A stretch of 64,000 bases of DNA from Streptomyces tsukubensis (lineage in GTDB: Bacteria > Actinomycetota > Actinomycetes > Streptomycetales > Streptomycetaceae), in NCBI RefSeq assembly GCF_009296025.1, contig NZ_CP045178.1, positions 5,084,001 through 5,148,000 on the forward strand, written 5' to 3'. Position 1 is the first letter of the stretch. Each line of letters begins with the position of its first letter. Position numbers and translations under genes: made by a program. The notes under the pieces are model-generated. The model was not told the DNA's origin. It saw only the letters and a list, made by a program, of their open reading frames with translations, and made no database searches. Shown here piece after piece: positions 43,336 to 52,202 of this stretch.

Positions 43336-43363
43336 TGTAAACCTTGGATTTAGCGTGTAAACT
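43336..43363 (+). promoter_or_regulatory. Direct repeats TGTAAAC spaced exactly 20 bp, upstream of the Lrp gene
   Basis: TGTAAAC occurs at 43336-43342 and 43356-43362, placing both on the same helix face two turns apart. The second copy overlaps a TAAACT -10-like hexamer. The region is AT-rich and lies 19-45 bp before the regulator start. Autoregulation by the Lrp protein is an inference. Confidence 0.45.
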
Positions 43364-43380
43364 CGGGACGCTGCTGAATA

Positions 43381-43854
43381 ATGAAAGGTATCGGGGATAT
43401 GGACGCCGTGGACAGAAGGCTCATCCAGGCTCTGCGGGAGAACGGCAGAGCCTCTTACGCCGAGCTCGGCCGGCTCGTCGGCCTGTCGGGGCCCAGCGTC
43501 ACGGACCGGATCAACCGCCTTGAGGCCGCCGGAGTCATCACCGGCTACCGGGCCACCGTCGACTCGGCCTCCCTCGGCCTCGGCGTGATCGCCCTCATCG
43601 GCATCTCGCTCTCCGACGCGGCCGACCACGAGGACGTGGCGCGCAGGCTGAAGGATCTGCACGAGATCGAGGACTGCTGGTTCATCGCGGGCGACGACTC
43701 GTACATGCTCAAGGTGCGGGCGAGCGACGTGGACGGCCTGGAGCGGACCATCAGGCGCCTCTCCGGGACCAAGGGGGTCTCCCGCACCCGCACCACCGTC
43801 GTGCTCTCCACCAAGTGGGAGAACCGGGTCGGGGAACTCCCCGAGGAGGTCTGA
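43381..43854 (+). CDS. Lrp/AsnC family transcriptional regulator
   Basis: A 157-residue regulator. The winged HTH at about 8-60 reads DAVDRRLIQALRENGRASYA, then LGRLVGLSGPSVTDRINRLEAAG (split by one residue), and the RAM/AsnC effector domain is at about 68-145. Lrp-type proteins form dimers to octamers and respond to amino acids. ATG at 43381 and ATG at 43399 are both possible starts. It lies alone between menaquinone genes ubiX and mqnE; whether it controls them is unknown. Confidence 0.93.
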   Translation: MKGIGDMDAVDRRLIQALRENGRASYAELGRLVGLSGPSVTDRINRLEAAGVITGYRATVDSASLGLGVIALIGISLSDAADHEDVARRLKDLHEIEDCWFIAGDDSYMLKVRASDVDGLERTIRRLSGTKGVSRTRTTVVLSTKWENRVGELPEEV

Positions 43855-43983
43855 CCTGGCCCGAGCCGCTAGAGGCCGGTAGGCGCGGGGTGGAGACCGA
43901 GGCGCCATGGGGGTCCCTTGTCGCTGGAGGCGGGGGAGTACGGTAAGTCAGGCCCGTTACGTAGACATATGGGAGGCGGCCGC

Positions 43984-45150
43984 ATGGATGCGGGGCTCAA
44001 GAAAGAGCTTGAGGACAAGGTCAGGTCCGGAGAACGGCTGACACGTGAGGACGGGGTCACCCTCTACGAGTCGGACGACCTGGCGTGGCTCGGCGGCCTC
44101 GCCCATGAGGTGCGGACCCGTAAGAACGGCGACGTGGTCCACTTCAACGTCAACCGTCACCTGAACATGACCAACGTGTGCACGGCCTCGTGCGCGTACT
44201 GCTCCTTCCAGCGCAAGCCGGGGGAGAAGGACGCGTACACGATGCGCATCGAGGAGGCCGTCCGGCTCGCCAAGGCGATGGAGGGCGACAACCTCACCGA
44301 GCTGCACATCGTCAACGGCCTGCACCCCACGCTGCCCTGGCGCTACTACCCGCGCTCGCTGCGTGAGCTGAAGGCCGCGCTGCCCAGGACGGTGGCGCTG
44401 AAGGCGTTCACCGCCACCGAGATCCACCACTTCGAGACCATCTCCGGGCTCTCCGCCTCCGAGATCCTCGACGAGCTGATCGACGCGGGCCTCGAATCGC
44501 TCACCGGCGGCGGCGCCGAGATCTTCGACTGGGAGGTCAGGCAGCACATCGTCGACCACGCCACCCACTGGGAGGACTGGTCGAGGATCCACCGCCTCGC
44601 CCACGAGAAGGGGCTCAAGACCCCGGCCACGATGCTGTACGGGCACATCGAGGAGCCGCGCCACCGCGTCGACCACGTGCTGCGGCTGCGTGAACTCCAG
44701 GACGAGACCGGCGGTTTCCAGGTCTTCATCCCGCTGCGCTACCAGCACGACTTCGTGGACATGAAGGACGGCAAGATCCGCAACAAGCTCCAGGCGCGCA
44801 CCACCATGGCGACCGGGGCCGAGGCGCTGAAGACCTTCGCGGTCTCCCGGCTGCTCTTCGACAACGTCCCGCACGTCAAGGTGTTCTGGGTGATGCACGG
44901 TGTGCAGACCGCCCAGCTCGCCCTCCAGCACGGCGCGGACGACATGGACGGCTCGGTCGTCGAGTACAAGATCACGCACGACGCGGACAACTACGGCACG
45001 CCGAACAAGCTGACCCGTGACGACTTGCTCGACCTGATTCGCGACGCCGGTTTCCGCCCCGTCGAGCGCAACACGCGCTACGACATCCTGCGCGAGTACG
45101 ACGGCCCCGACGCGGGGCGGCGCGAGGCGCCGCAGCCGATGCGGGTCTGA
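43984..45150 (+). CDS. mqnE: Aminofutalosine synthase MqnE
   Basis: A 388-residue radical SAM enzyme that joins 3-[(1-carboxyvinyl)oxy]benzoate with the adenosyl moiety to form aminofutalosine, the second step of the futalosine menaquinone pathway. The [4Fe-4S]/SAM motif CTASCAYC is at residues 66-73. Other family stretches include LHIVNGLHPTLPW, LESLTGGGAEIFD, ATMLYGHIE and FIPLRYQ. The ATG at 43984 has GGGAGG seven bases upstream. The substrate comes from MqnA, whose gene lies at 50546. Confidence 0.96.
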   Translation: MDAGLKKELEDKVRSGERLTREDGVTLYESDDLAWLGGLAHEVRTRKNGDVVHFNVNRHLNMTNVCTASCAYCSFQRKPGEKDAYTMRIEEAVRLAKAMEGDNLTELHIVNGLHPTLPWRYYPRSLRELKAALPRTVALKAFTATEIHHFETISGLSASEILDELIDAGLESLTGGGAEIFDWEVRQHIVDHATHWEDWSRIHRLAHEKGLKTPATMLYGHIEEPRHRVDHVLRLRELQDETGGFQVFIPLRYQHDFVDMKDGKIRNKLQARTTMATGAEALKTFAVSRLLFDNVPHVKVFWVMHGVQTAQLALQHGADDMDGSVVEYKITHDADNYGTPNKLTRDDLLDLIRDAGFRPVERNTRYDILREYDGPDAGRREAPQPMRV

Positions 45151-45220
45151 GTCGTCGGAGCTGTCGGGGCCCGTCGCCGTCCACCCGGACCGGCCGAGCC
45201 CCCTCAGTCCACCGCCTCCA

Positions 45221-45250
45221 CGAAAGCCCCGGCGCGCGCCGGGGCTTTCG
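45221..45250. terminator. Hairpin after mqnE
   Basis: Fourteen-base arms (45221-45234 and 45237-45250) are perfect complements around CG, ending GGGGCTTTCG. It lies 70 bp past the mqnE stop. Confidence 0.82.
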
Positions 45251-45394
45251 GCTGTCCGGGGCTGTCCGTACTCCTGGCCGTGGTCCATCCGCCCGGCCGT
45301 AGCCCGTCCCGGTCCGTGGGACTGTGCTGCGGGAGGCCGGTGGTTCGGGGGAGGCGGTTTGGAGGCCCGTTCACGTAATGGTTAATCTCGCTCT

Positions 45395-45916
45395 ATGGCT
45401 CTTACCTTCACCCTTGATCCTCCGGTGGACCGGGAACTGCGGGACGGCATCCTCGCCCTCTGGGCCGATGTCACCAACGCCGGTGGCGCGGTCGGTTTCG
45501 TGGCGCCGGTCACCCCCGAGGAGATCAGGCCCCAGCTCGTCAACCACCTCGTCGACATGGCCAAGGGCCGCACCCGGTTGCTCGTGGGGCGCGACGAGGA
45601 AGGGGCGGTGGCGGCCACCGCCTTCCTGACGTACAACCCGAAGCGCATCATGGCGCACTGGATATGGCTGTACACGGTGATGGTCCACCCCCGGCACCAA
45701 GGGAAGGGGTACGGCAGGGACCTCATGGCGGCGGCGGCCGATGTGGCGCGGGAGCTGGAGGGGGTCGAGGCGATACGGCTCACCTGCCGCGGCGGGATCG
45801 GCGTCGACAACTTCTACGCCGCCTGCGGATACAAGGAGGTCGGGCGGGTGCCGGGCGCGATCCGGGTCGCACCGGGTGACGACCGTGACGACATCATCAT
45901 GCTGCTGCCGCTCTGA
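45395..45916 (+). CDS. GNAT family N-acetyltransferase
   Basis: A 173-residue acetyltransferase with one GNAT domain. The acetyl-CoA loop is YTVMVHPRHQGKGYGRDLM near 93-112 (RHQGKGYG). The substrate side begins near residue 30, and a C-terminal GVDNFYAACGYKEVGRVPGAI element is characteristic. The ATG is the first codon of MALTFTLDPP. It is monocistronic between the mqnE terminator and a small membrane protein gene. Substrate is unknown. Confidence 0.92.
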   Translation: MALTFTLDPPVDRELRDGILALWADVTNAGGAVGFVAPVTPEEIRPQLVNHLVDMAKGRTRLLVGRDEEGAVAATAFLTYNPKRIMAHWIWLYTVMVHPRHQGKGYGRDLMAAAADVARELEGVEAIRLTCRGGIGVDNFYAACGYKEVGRVPGAIRVAPGDDRDDIIMLLPL

Positions 45917-46037
45917 GAGGCGCGGCCGGGTCCAAGGACCCCCTTGGCCGCCGCCGCCCTCCCGCGTGCTTCACTGGAGGTGCGCTCGTCCAACTAGAGC
46001 CCATTTCGGAATCTTCGGAACGGAAGAGTGGATTGAC

Positions 46038-46352
46038 ATGCTCCGCTACACACTGATGCGCCTCGGGATCTTCGTGGGCTGCTTCGTGGTCGTCTGGGGC
46101 CTCGTCTACGCCGGCGCCCTCCCCAAGGGCCTCGGTGACTCCAACTATCTGTGGGTTCTGCTGCTGGCTCTGGTGATCTCCGCGCCCATCAGCTTCATCG
46201 TGCTGCGCAAGGAGCGCGACCGGGCCTCCGAACGGATCATCCGGCGAGTCGACACCGCGAAGGTCCGGCTTGAGGAGAACCGCAGCCAGGAGGACCGCGT
46301 GGACGACGCGACCAGGGCGACCGGGCACGGTGCGCAGGGGCAGACGGGCTGA
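46038..46352 (+). CDS. DUF4229 small membrane protein
   Basis: A 104-residue protein with two transmembrane helices (about 5-25 and 37-57). A charged cytoplasmic helix follows (LRKERDRASERIIRRVDTAKVRLEE, split in the protein by no break). It matches the DUF4229 family found near menaquinone genes in streptomycetes. GGAAGAG precedes the ATG at a normal distance. A 22-bp hairpin lies downstream. Function is unknown. Confidence 0.85.
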   Translation: MLRYTLMRLGIFVGCFVVVWGLVYAGALPKGLGDSNYLWVLLLALVISAPISFIVLRKERDRASERIIRRVDTAKVRLEENRSQEDRVDDATRATGHGAQGQTG

Positions 46353-46448
46353 GACCCGGTCGGGCCCCAGGACCCCCGGGCCCCGGGCTCCCTGGAGCAC
46401 CGCGACGGCCGGCCGCGCCGTGTGGTGCGAGACGGCGACACCTCACTT

Positions 46449-46498
46449 CGAAGCGCCCTGGTGGCGGAACTCAAAGGTTCCGCCACCAGGGCGCTTCG
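46449..46498. terminator. 22-bp perfect hairpin after the DUF4229 gene
   Basis: Arms 46449-46470 and 46477-46498 are exact complements with a 6-nt loop (TCAAAG). It separates the DUF4229 gene from the downstream leader peptide and symporter unit. Confidence 0.88.
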
Positions 46499-46579
46499 CT
46501 GTGTGCGCGGACGCCGCAGCGGGTGCGCCGCAGGGGGTACGTCGAAGCCGGTGCGGTGCGCCGAAGTGAGAGGTGCCAC

Positions 46580-46630
46580 CTTTGGCCCCAAAGAAATACT
46601 TTGGTCTTCTCAAAGTACAGGTGTTAACGT
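46580..46630 (+). promoter_or_regulatory. Promoter with inverted-repeat operator for the leader peptide/symporter unit
   Basis: A TTGGTC -35-like hexamer (46601) and TAACGT -10-like hexamer (46625) are 18 bp apart. That predicts a transcript starting at or next to the leader ATG at 46638. TACTTTG (46597-46603) and CAAAGTA (46611-46617) form a perfect inverted repeat over the -35 and spacer. A second palindrome CTTTGGCCCCAAAG is at 46580-46593, so two related operator-like sites are present. Confidence 0.55.
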
Positions 46631-46637
46631 GCCTGAC

Positions 46638-46742
46638 ATGAAGACAGCAGCCGTGTACCGCCACCCCAGGAGCGTTCCGCTCGTGGCGCGCCTGCATGTC
46701 GATCTGTGCCGCTGCCTGTCCGCGGCCTGTCGCCGCGTCTGA
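46638..46742 (+). CDS. 34-residue cysteine-containing leader peptide
   Basis: A short ORF beginning MKTAAVYRHPRSVPL and ending VARLHVDLCRCLSAACRRV. The HVDLCR...SAAC block matches the actinobacterial leader peptides found upstream of sulfur-assimilation and amino-acid transport genes. Cysteine codons occur at residues 24, 26 and 31. There is no SD and the predicted transcript start coincides with the ATG, so it is probably leaderless. Ribosome stalling at the Cys codons could attenuate the downstream symporter. The gap 46743-46905 contains GGCGG-TTA-CCGCC and other short GC hairpins that could form alternative structures. Confidence 0.72.
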   Translation: MKTAAVYRHPRSVPLVARLHVDLCRCLSAACRRV

Positions 46743-46905
46743 TCCCGAGATGCCGTTGCCCGGCAGGCGGTTACCGCCGGCCCCGCCACGGCCCGCGTAG
46801 GCCAGAGAGCGACATCGAAGCAGCAGCGGCGCCACCGGCAGAAGACCTTCCGCGGTCGCCGCTCCACCTCGCCCCTTCCCCGTCCCCACGTGTCAGTACC
46901 GGAGT

Positions 46906-48309
46906 GTGCCCGTGTCCGCGAATGCCCCCTCGGCCGGTCGGCAGCCCGCCGACCAGACGACAGACAAGCCGTCAGGTCCCCGAATACCGAAGGTGCCCTT
47001 CTGGGCCCAGATCCTGGCGGGCCTCGTCCTCGGCGCCCTGCTCGGCTGGCTCACCAAGAGCCAGGACGTCGCCTGGCTCGGCACCACCCTGGACAAGATC
47101 GGCAGCATCTTCGTCCAGCTGCTGAAGCTGGCCGTCGCGCCGCTCGTCTTCTTCGCGATCCTGGTGTCGATCACCAACCTGCGCAAGGTCAACAACGCCG
47201 CGAGGCTGGCCACCCGCACCCTTCTCTGGTTCATGATCACGTCGCTGATCGCGGTCGCCATCGGCCTCGCGATCGGACTGCTCACCAACCCGGGAGCCGG
47301 CACGGGGCTGACCCCGAAGGACGGCGCCAAGCCCGAGCACACCGGCTCGTGGCTGGACTTCCTGACCGGCATCGTGCCCACGGACGTCATCACCCCGTTC
47401 ACCGAGCTGAACGTCCTGCAGATCGTCTTCATGGCCGTCGTGGCCGGTATCGCCGTCCTCAAGATCGGCGACAGGGCGAAGCCGATCCTGACGCTCAGCG
47501 ACTCGGTGCTCGAACTGCTCCAGAAGGCCCTGTGGTGGGTCATCAGGCTCGCCCCGCTCGGCACAGTCGGCCTGATCGGCACGGCCATCGCCACCTACGG
47601 CTGGGACCTCATCGGCAAGTACGCGACCTTCACCGCCGACATCTACGTCGGCTGCGCGCTCGTGCTCTTCGGTGTCTACCCGCTGCTGCTCGCCACGGTC
47701 GCCAAGACCAGCCCGCTCCAGTTCTTCAAGGGCGCCTGGCCCGCGATCCAGCTGGCCTTCGTCTCCCGCTCCTCGGTCGGCACCATGCCCGTCACCCAGC
47801 GGGTCACCGAGCGCCTCGGCGTACCGAAGGAGTACACGAGCTTCGCGGTGCCCTTCGGCTCCACCACGAAGATGGACGGCTGCGCCGCGATCTACCCGGC
47901 CATCGCCGCGATCTTCGTCGCGCAGATCTTCGACGTCCAGCTCAACGTCGGTGACTACGTGCTGATCGCCTTCGTCTCGGTCATCGGCTCCGCCGCGACC
48001 GCGGGCCTGACCGGCGCCACGATCATGCTCACCCTGACCCTGTCGACGCTGGGCCTGCCGATGGAGGGTGTCGGCCTGCTGCTCGCCATCGACCCGATCC
48101 TCGACATGATGCGGACGGCGACGAACGTCGCGGGCCAGGTGGTCGTTCCGATCATCGTGTCGGCGCGCGAGAAGATCCTCGACCGCGACATGTACGACTC
48201 CGCCCAGTCCTCGCCGCTCGACGGCTGGGGCGAGGAAGCGGCGCCGGTCGAGCAGAAGGTGCCGTCCGCGTCGGTCGACGAGCAGCAGAAGGTACCGGCC
48301 GCTGTCTGA
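46906..48309 (+). CDS. Dicarboxylate/amino acid:cation symporter (DAACS family)
   Basis: A 467-residue transporter of the glutamate/dicarboxylate/cystine symporter family with eight membrane helices and two re-entrant loops. The first Ser-rich re-entrant loop appears as FVSRSSVGTMPVT near 285. The canonical NMDG is KMDG here (FGSTTKMDGCAAIYP near 322), a substitution at the ion/substrate site. The C-terminal MRTATNVAGQVVVPIIVS is typical. The Cys-containing leader peptide suggests cystine or another sulfur substrate, as in TcyP of this family, rather than C4-dicarboxylates. GTG at 46906 and 46912 are both possible. Confidence 0.92.
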   Translation: MPVSANAPSAGRQPADQTTDKPSGPRIPKVPFWAQILAGLVLGALLGWLTKSQDVAWLGTTLDKIGSIFVQLLKLAVAPLVFFAILVSITNLRKVNNAARLATRTLLWFMITSLIAVAIGLAIGLLTNPGAGTGLTPKDGAKPEHTGSWLDFLTGIVPTDVITPFTELNVLQIVFMAVVAGIAVLKIGDRAKPILTLSDSVLELLQKALWWVIRLAPLGTVGLIGTAIATYGWDLIGKYATFTADIYVGCALVLFGVYPLLLATVAKTSPLQFFKGAWPAIQLAFVSRSSVGTMPVTQRVTERLGVPKEYTSFAVPFGSTTKMDGCAAIYPAIAAIFVAQIFDVQLNVGDYVLIAFVSVIGSAATAGLTGATIMLTLTLSTLGLPMEGVGLLLAIDPILDMMRTATNVAGQVVVPIIVSAREKILDRDMYDSAQSSPLDGWGEEAAPVEQKVPSASVDEQQKVPAAV

Positions 48310-48326
48310 CGTCCTACGCGCGTGAT

Positions 48327-48360
48327 GTGCCCCCGCACCCGTATACGGGTGTGGGGGCAC
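48327..48360. terminator. Hairpin after the DAACS symporter
   Basis: The 34-bp segment is a near-perfect palindrome (GTGCCCCC with GGGGGCAC at the ends, centred on GTATAC, one G-T pair). It begins 18 bp after the stop codon. Confidence 0.85.
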
Positions 48361-48382
48361 GTTCGTGTGGCATGTGTGCGCT

Positions 48383-48450
48383 GTGGGCGCCCCTACGCGT
48401 GTCACGGGTGTGGCGCGTGGGCGCCCCTACGTGTGTCACGGGTGTGGCGC
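48383..48450. repeat. Two 34-bp tandem repeats
   Basis: Copies 48383-48416 and 48417-48450 (starting GTGGGCGCCCCTACG) differ at one base. The array overlaps the 3' end of a possible truncated minus-strand gene. Confidence 0.93.
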
Positions 48451-48617
48451 CGATGGAGGAGAGAGCCGGGGCCGGCTTCGATGACGTGCTCGCCGAAGCG
48501 GTCGAGCTCCTTGTCCAGGAGCGCGCGCATGGCGTCCCCGTCCGTACCGGGCACCGCGTGCGGATCGAAACCGAGAACGAGAGCGGAGGGCGTGTCCGTG
48601 CGGCGACCGGAAGTCAT
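48402..48617 (-). CDS. Possible truncated hypothetical protein
   Basis: About 71 residues from ATG at 48617. The segment ALVLGFDPHAVPGTDGDAMR followed by ALLDKELDRFGEHVIEAG resembles the N-terminal part of small Rossmann-like actinomycete proteins. The expected remainder of the fold is missing, and the reading frame runs into the 34-bp repeats (ending HTRDTRRGAHAPHP). No strong SD is seen. It may be a decayed gene. Confidence 0.35.
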   Translation of the reverse strand: MTSGRRTDTPSALVLGFDPHAVPGTDGDAMRALLDKELDRFGEHVIEAGPGSLLHRRHTRDTRRGAHAPHP

Positions 48618-48828
48618 GTCGGTAAGACGATCGGCGGGTCGCTCCTCTTCCGGGCACGGCATGTGCGCCACGGCATGTTCCTGAGGCCACGCTCCCGCCT
48701 CCACCGCCCGGTGCGCCTCTCTTCGCCGTGCGCCTCGCGACAGCCCAGGACCGCCTGGATCAGGGGCTCTTCTGGATGCGCTTCGGCACTCTCGGAGACT
48801 CTTCGTACTGGCGTACGCTCCGGGGCGG

Positions 48829-49749
48829 GTGAGTACGCCTGTGACGAGGGTGTACGCCGGGAAGGGGCGGTCGGGCGTGGGAGTAGTGGGAACCGTGCGT
48901 GCGGGAAGCGCTGGGGCGCAAGAGCTGGAAGGGGCGTCCGGGGCGGAGGAGCCCGGCAGGGTGACCGGGGCGGCGGCACACGCGGGTGCGGGTGCGGGGG
49001 AGGCCGGGGCGGAGACGGCGGCCCGGGGGCGGCCGCGGCGGATGCCGAGGGCCGCGCGCGAGCGGCAGATGCTCGACGCCGCTGTCAGCGCCTTCGGCAG
49101 ACGGGGCTACCGTGCCACGTCCATGGACGGGATAGCGGAGGCGGCCGGGGTCTCCAAACCGCTTGTCTATCTCTATCTGCACTCGAAGGAAGAGCTGTTC
49201 ACCGCGTGTGTGCGGCGCGAGGCCGAGGCGCTCGTCTCGGCGGTGCGCGAGGCGGTGACCCTCACGGACCCGCCGGAGGACCAACTGCGCGACGGCCTGC
49301 TCGCCTTCTTCACGCACACCGCTGAACGGCAGGACGGCTGGGCGGTGCTGCACGTCCAGGCCCGTAGCCAGGGCGAGCCGTTCGCGCGCTATGTCACCGA
49401 GATGCGCGAGGAGATCGTCGGGTTCGTGACACAGCTCATCCTTACCGCCGCACGCACCGCGCACGACGATCCCTCGCTCGGTACCCGGCAGGTCGCCGGT
49501 CTCGCGCAGGCGCTGGTGGGAGCGGCGGAGTCGCTGGCCTCGTGGGCCAACGCGGACGCCTCCGTCTCGGCGCGGGAGGCCGCGGGGTCGCTGATGAACC
49601 TGGCCTGGTCCGGCCTCGGCGGCCTGATGGCGGCGGGACGGCGGGGGCCGGTGGGGGACGGCGAGCCCGTCGAGGCCGTGGCGGTCAACGGGCACAGGAC
49701 AGCCGTGGGGAGCGGGTTACCCGGCGGCGGGTCGGGCTCGCCGGACTGA
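48829..49749 (+). CDS. TetR/AcrR family transcriptional regulator
   Basis: A 306-residue regulator. The HTH lies at about 73-118 (RERQMLDAAVSAFGRRGYRAT, then MDGIAEAAGVSKPLVYLYLHSKEELF split across the helices). The ligand-binding helical domain runs from 120 to about 265. The first 65 residues are a Gly/Ala/Glu-rich extension that may be artefactual: several in-frame GTG codons (for example near 48877) lie downstream. The C-terminal 40 residues are Gly-rich. No divergent efflux or enzyme gene adjoins, so its target is unclear. Confidence 0.9.
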   Translation: MSTPVTRVYAGKGRSGVGVVGTVRAGSAGAQELEGASGAEEPGRVTGAAAHAGAGAGEAGAETAARGRPRRMPRAARERQMLDAAVSAFGRRGYRATSMDGIAEAAGVSKPLVYLYLHSKEELFTACVRREAEALVSAVREAVTLTDPPEDQLRDGLLAFFTHTAERQDGWAVLHVQARSQGEPFARYVTEMREEIVGFVTQLILTAARTAHDDPSLGTRQVAGLAQALVGAAESLASWANADASVSAREAAGSLMNLAWSGLGGLMAAGRRGPVGDGEPVEAVAVNGHRTAVGSGLPGGGSGSPD

Positions 49750-50054
49750 CCGGCCCGTGCGGTGCGCGGGGCGCGTGGCGGCGCGCGATGTGACATGCGG
49801 GCCGCCCGTCGGGCTGTCGAACAGAACCCCGCCGACGGGGTGTTGAGCGGGAGACGACCGGCGGGGCTTGAGCGGGGCGCGGCGGAACAGGCCGTGGCCC
49901 CGCGCCAGTACAAAACGCCCGAGGTGTCCGCACGGAACAGGCAGGAGCCCTGCGCCTCCGCCGAAGCGGAGAAGCAGGGCTCCTTGGGTACTACTGTCGG
50001 TTCCGGATCAGAACGACCGGATCAGAGGCACCGGGTCACACAGGGTGACCGGAA
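49750..50054. other. 305-bp gap between the TetR and cold-shock genes
   Basis: It contains a nested hairpin at 49943-49984 and, at about 49995-50030, two copies of ACCGGATCAGA-type sequence 14-15 bp apart. No believable ORF is seen. Confidence 0.6.
49943..49984 (-). terminator. Nested hairpin terminator downstream of the cold-shock gene
   Basis: Outer arms AGGAGCCCTGC and GCAGGGCTCCT (49943-49953, 49974-49984) enclose an inner CTCCGC/GCGGAG stem. It is 70 bp past the csp stop and can also serve the convergent TetR transcript. Confidence 0.72.
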
Positions 50055-50258
50055 TCAGGACGGGGTGACGTTCTCCGCCTGCGGACCCTTCGGGCCCTGC
50101 GTGACGTCGAAGGTCACGGCCTGGTTCTCCTCAAGGGAGCGGAAGCCGTTGGCGTTGATCGCGGAGTAGTGGACGAAGACATCGGGGCCTCCGCCTTCTT
50201 GGGCGATGAATCCAAAGCCCTTTTCGGCGTTGAACCACTTCACGGTTCCGGTAGCCAT
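50055..50258 (-). CDS. CspA-family cold-shock protein
   Basis: A 67-residue single cold-shock (OB-fold) domain that binds single-stranded nucleic acid. RNP1 is KGFGFIAQE (residues 13-21) and RNP2 is VFVHYSAI (about 27-34). ATG at 50258 has an ideal AAGGAGGGCTT. The mRNA leader is about 100 nt and comparatively AT-rich. The length equals standard Csp proteins. It acts as an RNA chaperone in cold or growth transitions. Confidence 0.96.
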   Translation of the reverse strand: MATGTVKWFNAEKGFGFIAQEGGGPDVFVHYSAINANGFRSLEENQAVTFDVTQGPKGPQAENVTPS

Positions 50259-50337
50259 AAGCCCTCCTTGGGCCAAAGGGTCGCCCTGCTCCAGAACCTG
50301 CAAGTGCATAAACAAATGCAAACGTCTGAATACGACG

Positions 50338-50394
50338 AGAGCCTGCGGTCACATGCTCCGCAGGCTCTGTACTGCAAGGGAAACCAAACTGCAA
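50338..50394 (-). promoter_or_regulatory. csp promoter with overlapping inverted repeat
   Basis: On the minus strand TTGCAG (50389-50394) and TACAGA (50366-50371) are 17 bp apart, a good sigma-70-type promoter, placing transcription start near 50359. An 11-bp perfect inverted repeat (50338-50348 with 50358-50368) overlaps the -10 and start site, as an operator would. Confidence 0.55.
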
Positions 50395-50536
50395 CTTGCG
50401 GCGAGCCTAGCACGCAGTCGACCGGGCGCGATAGGGGGCAAGATCACTTCACCCGGATGTTTGAAAGAAGTCAGCCGAGGGTTGACGTCGGCGGTGCGGG
50501 GGACCCTGCCTTCTGCACCGTAACGCATGGGGCTAG

Positions 50537-51433
<897 letters not shown>

Positions 51434-52202
51434 TCCCGGTGCGGGCCGGGCGTCGCTGGAGCTGAGCCCTTGCGGGGCCGGAGCCCTCCGGGGCCTGAGC
51501 CCCGCGAGAGGTGAGCCCCGCGGGCGCCCTGGGTGTGGGCCGCAGGTCGGGAGGAAACGTTCGTGTTCCCTCCCGACCGGAGGCCCTCGCGTGTGCGAGC
51601 CAGGTGCGGGCGGGGCGGAGCCACTGGAGGACCGGGGTCCTGAGGTCCATGGGGCCTTGGCCGGGAGGCCGCGTACAGGCCGTGGGACGGATGGCCGTAC
51701 AGGTCCGGTATATCCACGGGGCCGCGGAGGTGAACTGTCCCGGGATTCCCCGGGACGGGGCGTGGAGATCTCCCCGCCACCAGCGGCGTATCCCCGCCGC
51801 ATTCCCGCCGACGGCAGATGCCGTATCCGTCGTATCTGCCGTATCCGACGAATGCGTACCGCTATCGCGACCCGTACGGCGGCTATCCGCCCGGACTCCG
51901 CGAGGGCCTTCGTTCGACGTTCACCTTTCTCGCCGCAGTGGAATGCGCGGTCCCGTGGGCTCGCTCTTATCGCGCCGACTTGTCATGGCGACGACGGAGC
52001 GGAAAGGCGGACTGTTCCATTCCGCCTCGGGTGACGGGAGAACGGGAATGGCTGAAGCCCGGCGACCGGTGCGTGTCCCCCTCGGAGAGGACAGGTAAGG
52101 CGGCGGGGAGCCGCCGAATCCCGGAGGCGACCATTGCCCCCCGGCGGCACCCGGGTGGCTCCTGGGCGGCCGACCCCGGGGCCCCCGACCGGCCATCACC
52201 CC
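51434..52202. other. 769-bp gap between mqnA and the EccC gene
   Basis: Apart from the hairpin at 51546-51577 it contains no convincing gene. A frame opening MPYPSYLPYPTNAYRYRDP at 51818 has attractive Pro/Tyr composition but no SD and continues into the antisense of the EccC gene. Local GGAGCCCCG-type repeats occur near 51470-51530. Confidence 0.6.
51546..51577 (+). terminator. Hairpin downstream of mqnA
   Basis: GTCGGGAGG (51546-51554) pairs with CCTCCCGAC (51569-51577). After one mismatch AAC/GTT continues the stem over a 6-nt loop. Confidence 0.65.

Noticed and set aside
48327..49325. 332-codon plus-strand frame overlapping the TetR gene
   Set aside because: Its sequence is an off-frame reading of the TetR gene plus the repeat region, with low-complexity Gly/Arg content.
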